A DNA stretch of 61,865 bases. It comes from Clostridia bacterium. GTDB lineage: Bacteria > Bacillota > Clostridia > TANB77 > CAG-465. The position numbers and the translations under genes were made by a program. Below the pieces are notes generated by a model. That model was not told the origin of the DNA. It did not search any database and saw only the letters and a list, made by a program, of their open reading frames with translations. Positions within the stretch are counted from its first letter, which is position 1. Every line of letters starts with the position of its first letter. The DNA lies in assembly GCA_017626395.1 (NCBI GenBank), contig JAGAIU010000011.1:84917-146781 (forward strand), written 5' to 3'. This document shows, one piece after another, positions 1 through 10,700 of the stretch.

Positions 1-1551
1 AGTACTAATGGTCAAATAATTAATGGAGAAGTTAAAATATATCAAAACACAGGTAATACTGGTATAGTAGACGAAGATGGACACATTAAGAAAGATACTG
101 TTGAGATAAGAACTGATAAATATTTAGATAAAATAGATATCTCCAATATGCTTTACATACAATCAGAATTTAAAACAATTAATTTTACCAATATTTTAAA
201 AGCAACTAATAATACAGTTAAAACACATAATAATATTAATCTTTCTGCCGAACTAACAATTAATGATGATTATAAAAACATATTAATTAATCAAAAATGT
301 TATTTTGTCGATAATAGAAACAATAAAAAATATGAAGGTAAAATTCTTCAAGAAAATAATAAGCTTGTATTAAAACCTACTGAAGATATTAACTTTAATA
401 TTGCTGGTGATTACCCTATGCACGCTTATATACCACCTGGATACTATACAGATGGTAGTAAATATATTTTTATTGATTATAATAGCAGCAACACATTAAT
501 TATACAAGCTCGTGACACAATCTCATTAGATTATAGTCAATCATATATTTCTGATACAGCTTATGGTAATATAAAATATACACTTTCATGCCCTAATATG
601 TTTATAGACTATACTGAAGTTGATTTAACCATCGAAAAAGATTCAAGAATTATTCAAAAGCAAACATATTATTTTACTACTAAAACAACACAATTTACTA
701 ATCATTTTCCTAATTTACAAGCTGGATTATATAGTATTTACGCACATATTAAAGATACTAATGAAAGAGTACAATTAGGCACAGCTAAAATTTTAAAAGA
801 TAATATTACACAATCTATACAAGATTCATCTAAAATTATTAATGCAAATCCTTTTGGAACAATTGAGTTGTTTATTTCAAGTATAAATAAACATAATTTA
901 GATTTAATTGATTTGTCTAAAATGCATTTCTACCTTCAAGAATCTAATAAAGCATACAATATAGAGTTAGCTGAAGAAACAAATAATTATTCTATTAAAA
1001 ATCGTACTAGAGAAACTATTGATGTACTTATTGAACCACGTACTTACTTACCGAAAGAATGGTATGTTGGAGTTTCATATGAAGGAGATGACAATTTTAA
1101 TGATATTATTTGTTTGCCAAATAAATTTAAAACAGTTTTAGTTGAACCTAATATTGTAATAGAGCATAATAGAATTGATTCAATACTATTAACATTAAAT
1201 AATAATATTAATAATGTTAATGTTATTGGAAGAATTACCTTTTTACAAAATAATACACCATTGTCAGCAGAGAGTGTTTTTATTACAGACAAAGAAGGTG
1301 AATGTTTAATTGATAATGTACCAACTGAATGTAATGGTTTTAAAATTGTTATAAATCCTTATGATGAAGATTTTATTGAATTAATTGAAAGTGATAGCTA
1401 TGCACAATTACTAAAATATGAATACAATGTATATGAAATGAAAAACGATGCTATTTACGATATTGGAGAACAATATAACATAAGTAATAAAACATGTTTA
1501 TTTGCCATGTATGATAGTATCGACGTTAATATCGCACGAAACGTATTATAG
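1..1551 (+). CDS. Adhesin/tail-fibre-like Ig-repeat protein, 3' part
   Basis: The frame is open from the first base, so the gene starts before the window; the first ATG (148) is internal. The visible 516 residues are rich in Asn, Ile and Thr and read as beta-sandwich repeats. One segment near the end resembles a Big/Ig-like domain in which a bulky hydrophobic strand is followed by 'DKEGECLIDNVP', the turn typical of such domains. There is no visible catalytic motif. It ends 8 bases before the next large protein, which has the same style, so both are probably tail or receptor-binding components. The exact role is not recognised. Confidence 0.7.
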   Translation, partial: STNGQIINGEVKIYQNTGNTGIVDEDGHIKKDTVEIRTDKYLDKIDISNMLYIQSEFKTINFTNILKATNNTVKTHNNINLSAELTINDDYKNILINQKCYFVDNRNNKKYEGKILQENNKLVLKPTEDINFNIAGDYPMHAYIPPGYYTDGSKYIFIDYNSSNTLIIQARDTISLDYSQSYISDTAYGNIKYTLSCPNMFIDYTEVDLTIEKDSRIIQKQTYYFTTKTTQFTNHFPNLQAGLYSIYAHIKDTNERVQLGTAKILKDNITQSIQDSSKIINANPFGTIELFISSINKHNLDLIDLSKMHFYLQESNKAYNIELAEETNNYSIKNRTRETIDVLIEPRTYLPKEWYVGVSYEGDDNFNDIICLPNKFKTVLVEPNIVIEHNRIDSILLTLNNNINNVNVIGRITFLQNNTPLSAESVFITDKEGECLIDNVPTECNGFKIVINPYDEDFIELIESDSYAQLLKYEYNVYEMKNDAIYDIGEQYNISNKTCLFAMYDSIDVNIARNVL

Positions 1552-1559
1552 GTGATTTT

Positions 1560-4500
1560 ATGGAACTAGATGAAATAAAAGAATATTCACATAAAATAAA
1601 AAAAATTCACATTAATAATCAAAATAAAGTATCTCAATTTGATACTGTAACAATTAAAATTGGCATAGACGATAAAAAAGATAATGAAATCATACGTTTT
1701 AGTGCCGATGAATATAGTAATTGGCTAACACATCAATCATCTGATAATGATTATTTTTTAGAAATTCCAAATGTAATGAATACTGTAATGACAATATATG
1801 CACATTACTTTCCTACTGCATTATATGACTATTTAGAAGACCAAAATATTTTTTCAATCTATCAATGGACAGAATTAATGGATGATATACCTATTAGTCA
1901 ATATCATAATGAATCATATTTAATTAACGATGGAGAAGCATATATTGATGAAAACACATATTTAAAAGATAATAATATATTAGTTTATAATGGTGTGGAA
2001 TATACAATAGGTGCAAATGGTGTTGTCGTAGATGGTAATAAATACGATATAAGAGATAATAAACTTATTGTGAATGGATATTCATATTATAAAAATATAA
2101 AGTCTCAAGGATATAATTACGTACTTGATGACGAAAATAAATTAGTAGTTAGGTCATTACTTAATGACAGTATCAATAAATTTCAAGACCCAAATTATAA
2201 AAACTATTCTAAATTAATAGACGATAATACTGTATCAAATGAAACAGAACAAGGATTCTTCCCTTTATCTAGTAGGTATAGGGGATATAAATATTTAACA
2301 GCACCAAATATAAATAAAAATCCTTTACCATATTGGCAACATTCTAGTCAATCAGCAAGAAACTGTACAAGAGAAAACGATAGTCCATATTGGCAAACAA
2401 AAATTCATAAGAGTGGATTAAGCCCATTAATAGGAGAAGACCAAGATAACCAATATATACCAATTAATGTATATTTAAATTATCAATACTTACCAACAAG
2501 TACAGAATACCATCAACATTATTATGGGTTTGAACCTAAAAATAACCACCAAGGCAATGTTAATGGTATGTATGAAAACTTACCAAATGATACATATGAA
2601 GTATTAGAAGGAGAAAATATTACTACTGTAAATCAAGGCTTTGGTAATGAAAAAGCTACCTACAGATTAATAAATCATGGTAATCCTTTTGATGATAATC
2701 ATACTATTGAAATGCAACATGGAAAAGAAATATCTATTAATTTAAGCCAAGGTATTGTTAATAATTGTACATGGGAACGTAATATTTGCGAAAAAGATAA
2801 CGAATTCTGGATGTACACACCAAATGGACAAGGAGATGTCTCTATTAATGTAGAATTAGAAGAAGGTGAACCATATAAATTACAATACTTCTTATACATA
2901 CCTTCTGATTCTATCGTAGAATATAATAGCTGTACTGTATCAGTTGAACATAGAAGTGAATTTGGCACAATAACAAAAGTTAAAGAACTAGATGAAGCCT
3001 TTTTGGAACAAGATAAATTTTTACGTGACCAATGGATATATCATGAACTTGATTTTATCGCAGAACAAAATAATAGAATATGCATTAGAGGACCACAGCA
3101 TACAAAAAAAGATAAACAAATTGAAGTAGAAAAGGGTCATTTCCATAATAAAACTGCTTTTGAATTAACACTTGATGATAAGGTTTATTTTGTTAATTTT
3201 AAATTAATTAAAATGGAAGAGTATAGCCCAACTATTAAATATACTGAAACAGGATTATATTTAGTTGAAGGTGCAAAATGGACAAATAAACCTACAAAAG
3301 AACAAATAAAATCACCATATACAGATTGTGTCGAAACACCAACAGCAACTAATGTATGGAAGAAAAAAAATAAATTACCTACACCAATTAAAGATGTATA
3401 TTTCAGATTTGAAAATGATTTTGATATAGTATATAACGATATTACTACAGAATTAATATGGACAACAGGTTTAGATGATGTTCCTTTTTCATTCTTACCA
3501 TATAATGAATATTTAGATGAAGAACTAAAATGGCAAACCGATGGTAATGAAGTATCATTAATATATGACGAACTTAATGATGGAGAATTAAAATTATGGA
3601 GAAAAAGAGGAAAAACTTTTACTACAGGTATAAATAATTCTTTTTCATTAATATTGCAAGATTCATCTGGTAATAAAATAACAACTGGAGAAGTTGAATG
3701 TGCAATTGTTAAATCAAGAGGCGACAAAGATACACCTTGTAATCAAACTATTATGTGTTTAGGTAAGAAAAATCCTGATGATTATGGAAGAGTTTTTTAT
3801 AGTAAATTAAATTTTAAAAAATTAAAACCAAGTAATAGCGAAAATACTTATTTCTTAAGAGTTACATACACAAACCCATGCTATAAAAAAACTATAGTAG
3901 GATTTAAAAGGTTATTCTTTGAAAAAGAGCATAGAAACATGAGTGCATATATTAATAAATGTTCTAGTCAAAAATGTAAGAAAGATAATACAGATACATG
4001 CTGTAAATTAACAGCAAAAAGCGAATATGATTCTACAAACGACAATTACATTTTACAACAAGAAACACCATATAAGGTAACTTCTGTAGATGAATTACCA
4101 TTACATATTGATGTAAATATATATAATCAACTTGGACAAAAAATAGAAGATGGATATTGTGAATTATCTGTTAACGATAAAGTCATACAATCAACTTTAA
4201 TTGATGAAGAAGGTATAGCAGATTTCTATATAGATTTTAACGATTTATATGGAAATGAAAAGCCAAGTAACAATTATAATTATATTAAACAGCATACAAT
4301 TAAAATAGAATACTTCACTAAATTCTTTGAAACAATCAATTTCTTGTATTTTGATATTCAATATGATGGTGAATACGACACAAGAGAAGCAATACCTATA
4401 GATACGTATGCAATTAGTGATGATACTTTATTAAAAACAAATGAATTTCATATTAGCAAGTCAAATATTTTTATGTTGAATATAGATACAGAAGATGCTA

Positions 4501-4703
4501 CTAATTTTTCTATTACAATAGAAAAGGGTAACGAAAAATATTCAAAAGATATTATATCACCTAATAATCCATTAATCTTAACAGCAGAATATAATAATGT
4601 AGATGAAGAAGTGTATACTATTACTACTGGCAATATAAGCACTAATACAGATAATGGACCATATAGAAAAACTAAAAAAAGTTTTAAAATCATATGGGAA
4701 TAG
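1560..4703 (+). CDS. Large tail/adhesin-like protein
   Basis: A 1047-residue protein starting at ATG with GGTG ten bases upstream. It is beta-rich with several short aromatic repeats ('PYWQ' occurs twice near residues 258-280) and a Cys-rich patch around residues 800-830 (CSSQKCKK and TDTCCK) that could bind metal or form disulfides. The C-terminal third has two Ig-like segments with the 'DEEGIADFYIDF' type turn. It lies in a run of giant structural genes on the same strand. A role in the tail tip or host binding is inferred from size, composition and position, not from a recognised domain. Confidence 0.65.
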   Translation: MELDEIKEYSHKIKKIHINNQNKVSQFDTVTIKIGIDDKKDNEIIRFSADEYSNWLTHQSSDNDYFLEIPNVMNTVMTIYAHYFPTALYDYLEDQNIFSIYQWTELMDDIPISQYHNESYLINDGEAYIDENTYLKDNNILVYNGVEYTIGANGVVVDGNKYDIRDNKLIVNGYSYYKNIKSQGYNYVLDDENKLVVRSLLNDSINKFQDPNYKNYSKLIDDNTVSNETEQGFFPLSSRYRGYKYLTAPNINKNPLPYWQHSSQSARNCTRENDSPYWQTKIHKSGLSPLIGEDQDNQYIPINVYLNYQYLPTSTEYHQHYYGFEPKNNHQGNVNGMYENLPNDTYEVLEGENITTVNQGFGNEKATYRLINHGNPFDDNHTIEMQHGKEISINLSQGIVNNCTWERNICEKDNEFWMYTPNGQGDVSINVELEEGEPYKLQYFLYIPSDSIVEYNSCTVSVEHRSEFGTITKVKELDEAFLEQDKFLRDQWIYHELDFIAEQNNRICIRGPQHTKKDKQIEVEKGHFHNKTAFELTLDDKVYFVNFKLIKMEEYSPTIKYTETGLYLVEGAKWTNKPTKEQIKSPYTDCVETPTATNVWKKKNKLPTPIKDVYFRFENDFDIVYNDITTELIWTTGLDDVPFSFLPYNEYLDEELKWQTDGNEVSLIYDELNDGELKLWRKRGKTFTTGINNSFSLILQDSSGNKITTGEVECAIVKSRGDKDTPCNQTIMCLGKKNPDDYGRVFYSKLNFKKLKPSNSENTYFLRVTYTNPCYKKTIVGFKRLFFEKEHRNMSAYINKCSSQKCKKDNTDTCCKLTAKSEYDSTNDNYILQQETPYKVTSVDELPLHIDVNIYNQLGQKIEDGYCELSVNDKVIQSTLIDEEGIADFYIDFNDLYGNEKPSNNYNYIKQHTIKIEYFTKFFETINFLYFDIQYDGEYDTREAIPIDTYAISDDTLLKTNEFHISKSNIFMLNIDTEDATNFSITIEKGNEKYSKDIISPNNPLILTAEYNNVDEEVYTITTGNISTNTDNGPYRKTKKSFKIIWE

Positions 4704-4766
4704 ATGATTTAAATATTTTAGAAAGAAAAAAAATAACTAATTAAAACTTTTTTTGAGGCAATAAAA

Positions 4767-7700
4767 TTGACAACAATCTATCCATCAAGTATTAAACCGA
4801 AATATAAGAGTAGGCAAGAAGTAGGGGCAAATAGTACTGGGGGTAAAGCTGTACACCAAGCAATGAAAGGATATAATAATATTTGTAGTAATGATTCTTC
4901 AATTGCATACTGGGGTGATAGGTTTCCAGATAAAACAGGTAGTAAAAACCCAGAAAGATATTATCCAAATACAGTTACCACATTTTCTGGAAGTTGGAAT
5001 CTACCATCTCCTTTTTCTACTAATGGATGGTCAATAGATAAAAAAATACCAGATAGTGCTATTGTTAATAAAATTGTTGTTGAATATGCTATTGCTCACG
5101 TTCAGTATCAAAATGAACATGTTAAAAATGCTGGATGGTCTTATAGTTCAGAAGGTTGTAAATTTTACAAAAAAGAATTAAGTTCTACTGCTGCTAATGT
5201 TAAAGCAGAAAGTGGTACAATAGCAAAAAATTGTCAAACTGATTATAAAATTACATTAAGTGGATTTGGGGCTAATAGAGAAGTTAGTGGAGAAGGTTTA
5301 CGTTATAATCAACGTATAACATCTAACAAAGATTCATATTCATCAATGAATAGTTATGATGCTACATTATATAAAGGTAACGATAAGAAACTGACAATAG
5401 GTAAATTAAAAAAATCTACATTAACATTTACATTACCAAGAAATTTAAATTGGGATATTGGTAGAATTGTAATGAAATATGTCAGACTTAATGTAGAATG
5501 GACACCTGTTGACCCTGATTTTGAAATAGAATATATTACTGCATCACCATCAGCTATTAAAACATGTCCAAATAGTTTATCAAAAGTTACAGTTAGAATT
5601 AAATCGAAAAATGGATATACAGCTCCAGTAAAGGTTAATATAACAGGTAATGGTACTGTATCTAATTCATCTCCTGGGTCAGGAAATACTTTTAATGGTA
5701 GTGTATGGGATGTAAAAAAATTTGATTCAAAAAATGGAGCTACATTAACATATTATGTGAGATACAGCACTACAGGTAAGCACACAATTAAGGCTACAGT
5801 AGGAAAATCTAGTAAAAGTACAGTAATTAATGTTACTGCGTGTGAACCAGAATTTACATTCGATTTATTACAAGATAATAAAACAAAAGTTAATAATGTT
5901 ATACAACATACCCCTGGTAATTATTATTCACAAACTGCCACTAAATTTGAATTTTGGGATTATGATGACAAAGGTGGTTTCTTTAAAATTCATTTTCATA
6001 AATATGAAACAAATAATGATAATGAATATATTGAAGTTGATACTGGTGGATTAGAAATATTAGAATGGGGAAAAGTTAGTGGTGATACTAATATTAATAT
6101 TACACAAGTTGATGAATTTTTATGGCAAATAAAAAACATTAATCATACAACAGATATAGTATTACATGGACGTGCTAATTTTACAATTTCTGGTACATAT
6201 GCTGTTGTGGGTAAATATATTAATCTTACTCAACCAAAATTCAATAAGTCTAAAAAATACGATATTATAGTTAAAGGTGTACCATTAGGTAAAGAATATT
6301 TTAAATTAAGATTAGAAGATGGTTCTGATGTACGTTATAATTCATTAATGTTTACAAGAGGAGACGATTTAAAAATTCCTTTAACATATACTACTGAAGA
6401 TATTGATACACATATTGATGATATGATAATAAAAGGGAATGAAAAACGTATTCCAGTTAACGAAATTCAATATGTAACTTTTACAATAGATTTAAATACA
6501 ACTCAAGATATTGAAATAAAAAATATATTATCATATATCGAAGTTGTTGGTAAAGATGGTTTTAGATGTGATGATATTATTATAGGAGCAAGTAATAATG
6601 TAAAATTACTTGATAACGATAGCAATGAAAAAATATGTGTTATAGATTCATTAAAAAGTAATGAAACTAAAACTATTAAATTTGCTGTTCAATCAGATAT
6701 AGAACAAGAATGTTATATTTATTTAAAACCTTATAATGTAAAAGAACCTTATAACTATCTTGATGATAACCCAAAAAAATGGATACCTGCTCATGTTATG
6801 TTTAAAGATATTCCTAATATTAAAATATGGATTGAAGGAATATCAGATTTAAATACTACTGTTGATGGCGATAAATTTTCATTGTATTATCACATACAAA
6901 ATTTATCTGATATAGATGGTAAAAATATTCGTTTTCAAATAAAAGAACCTAAAAACTTTAATAAATTAGGGTACAGCTTATACGAACACACATCAACTAA
7001 CGAAAGTCAAATTGAAAATGGAAACAATAGTACATCTCCATGGTTTAATGAAAACAATAGAATTATTACCTTCCCTAAATTAGAAGCTCAAAATGATAGT
7101 AAAAAAGATTATCGTTTGAGAATTGATTATCAAGCAACACAAAAAGGAATATATGATTTCATTATTAAAACATTAGATAATCCTTTAGATTTAGATGATG
7201 ACCAATACGACAACTCATATACACATAAATTATTAGTTGATATATTTAGTGATGTTAAAGTTACAACAACAGTTAGCAATAAAACACCTTATGTTAATGA
7301 ACTCATAGATTTTAATATTAAAGTTGAAAACAGATATAAAAATCAAGAAAAATTAACTTTTGAAATTTATGATATAGGTAAATACGACACAACACACCAA
7401 GATAATCACTATGAAGTACAACCATATATTGATTGTGAATATGGCGAATTTACAACTGGAAATGATAGTAATCATATAGGCACATGGATTATTAATAATG
7501 CAAAAGCAAACCAAGAATATAATTTAACAATTACATTAAACCCATGGCAAGCTGGCACACATGTTATTAAAACATTATTCTACGATGTATATAATAGTAA
7601 TAAAGAATTTAACAATCAAGTAAAAGTATTAGAAAGAAAAAAACAAATTAGTTTTAATGTATATCAAGCAGTCAGCGATAATGACCAAAAATGTACAAAT

Positions 7701-10700
7701 TGTGATACATTAGAGCAAATATGTGATGATGACTTTATTAATTTAAAAGATAAGATATATTATGTTTTTGAAATTCAAAATAACAATAGAAACAGCGTAG
7801 AAAATATTAATGTTTATGCAAGATTACCTGAATCATTTTTAACAAATGGTATTTTATGTTCAAGTATTATTTATCAAATTAATAGTAATAATTTAATTAG
7901 TTTTAATATTCCAAAATTAGCAGGATGTAAGGACGAAGATAATTCAAAAGTTAAATTTTGTATTAAAGTACAACCTAATGACATAGGAAACTTCATTAGT
8001 AACTTTATGCTTACAACAAAGAATGCTAACGTAATGAATAAGCAATTAAAATTAACAGTTGATACAGAATTTAATGAAAGAAAACTTGAACACGAAATTA
8101 ATATATATAATTTCGATAAAACAAATAGATACTACAGATATGAGATAGATAATGTAGGAGAATTATTTAAATTCTTTAACGAAAGCGATAAAAGTATTAG
8201 ATTAATAGATTCTGAAAAACACAATGAATCTTCTGTAGAAACATATAGAGGTACTAATTTAAGAAGATTAGTTAAAGAAATCAAAGAAAAATCTAAATAT
8301 GTCGACCCATTATTCTTAAGAGAAGGAAGCAATAAATTACAAGATAAAGGATATGAATTATATCCTGATGGATTTATTAGGCGTTTTGGATTATTAAATT
8401 CAGAAGTATATCATTATAGTAACCAACTACCAATCACAAGTAATTTAGTTGAACGAGCAATGAAATGGGACGTAGATACTTGGGATACTAAAGTTTGGGC
8501 TGGTAACAATTATGATAATGGAATTTTTGATTTGACTATTGATTATTCTAAAGTTCCAAGTAATTTTGATATATTAAAAGTTAATAATCCTATTAACAAC
8601 TTACAAGCTATTGTTGATAATGCGAAACCATATGGTACAAAAGCTATATGCTATTATTCTGCTACTGCTTATTTAAAATTAAGTATGTTCATTAGTTCAG
8701 TTAATAATATTATCAATCATAATTTAAAATTAAGTTTTGCTATTCCAAATGAAAATATTGGCGTTATATCAGAAGTAAATAGAGGAGATAAAAGTTTAGG
8801 TATATACTATGATATGTTTAAATTAAACTTATCTACTGTTATTAATAGCGTCAATATGGATATTGGTGGAGCTATTAAAGAATATGATACTGTTATTACA
8901 CCAAATATTAAGCAAGTTACTACAACACTTTATACAGCAAGTACAAAAAAGAATTACATACAAGATTGTGAAGATATAATTAGTAACATTTATAGCACAA
9001 AAGAACAAAACAATAATATCGATATCATTAAAAAATACAACAAAGAAGATTTCACAGCTAACGACAACACACCAACTCTTGTAAATCAGCAAATAATTAA
9101 TTTCACAAATAATTTATCAAATAATCAATCAATTGGTTTAAAAGTTAAAGAAAACAAGACATCAATCGCTTACACATATAATCCACACTATTCAGATGGA
9201 ATTGTTGAAGTACCAGACAGCAATAATATTTCCTTTATATTTACAAAAGATGACATTAACTACTTCAATGGCTTTAAAATTATTGTAAATGAAGAAGTTA
9301 TTAACGACTATAATATATTTGAAAATGTTAATACAGTTAGCATGCAGATACAAGTATGTCATTATGATTCATATAAAATACTGCATTTCTGGGGTAGCAT
9401 TAACGAAAACGACTACTATCATATAGGATATTTATTAGTAACTGGAATTGATAGACCAATTGTTGAATTAATTAATAACGCAAATAATAACTCAATTACT
9501 AGCTATCAATGTGATGAGGATAACGTGGTTATCTTTAGGTTAAGTAATAGGATAAATAAAATCGAACAAAGCTTTGATGCTGTCCAATCAATGGAAAGGA
9601 ACAACAAATGGAATAACATTAATAATATTGGAAAGAAAAATAAATATGCTTCCTTTAAAAATAATATAGATATAGATAAAGAATGCAAACACGATAAAAT
9701 CAATGTACCTAAATTAGTCTTTAAATATAACAACATAGATATAGATGATACCGATGAAGTTGTAGATATAGGCGTAAAAGTAAAAGCACAAAGTAATAAA
9801 CAAGATTTCATTAAAGATATTAATTTAAATATCTATAAAGATGGCGATAAATATATCCCAAATAACAATATCGCAAAACAAATACATTACCCTAATAATA
9901 TTACAAATGTAACTCAAGAATTTTTAGCAACAATGCAATTAGAGCAACCTAATTTTACAATGTGTTCAAATTGCTTAAAAACTAGTTTAGGATACTATGA
10001 TGAATGTCCTTATTGTGATAGCACTCATGTTTATCATACAAATGAAAAAATGGCAGCAACTGTCTGTCACAATTGTGGGTATATAACAAAAGGATGGCAT
10101 GATTACTGCACACATTGTCTCTCTTATGATATAGAAAAAGTTAAAATTGATTACAATAAAACATATTGTAATAATTGTGGCGTTACTTCAGATGATTACT
10201 ATAATTACTGCCCATCTTGTTTCTCATCAAAGGTTATACATCTAACAAATAATAAGAAAACATATAGAATCTTTGATAAAAATACACAAAATATTGACCC
10301 TATTAATATAACCATCAATCAAGATAAAGTTAATATTTTTAATCTAGAAGTTCCTTTCTCAAAGAATACAAAAGAAATACAAACAGATGTATTACAAAAT
10401 TTTGATTTACATATACATGGAACCAATAAGAATGATGGTAAATATTATTATTGTGAAAGCTGTGGCTTTGGAGATGTAGGCAATTATGATGTCTGCCCAA
10501 AATGTAACAGTAAATTAATTAAAAATTATCAAATTAATGATTATTCATTAAGTGTATATCATCAAAATACAATTATTGGAGCTGAAAAAATCTCCAATCA
10601 ATTTGATACAAAAATAGACTTGCAATCATTAGCTTTAAAAAACCCATATAATAGTTTTAATTTATCTTTTTACATTGAAAATGAATCATATAATATAATC

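Noticed and set aside
3185..3727. Minus-strand 180-aa frame within the tail protein gene
   Set aside because: Low-complexity Ser/Leu composition and position opposite a continuous large gene indicate a shadow.
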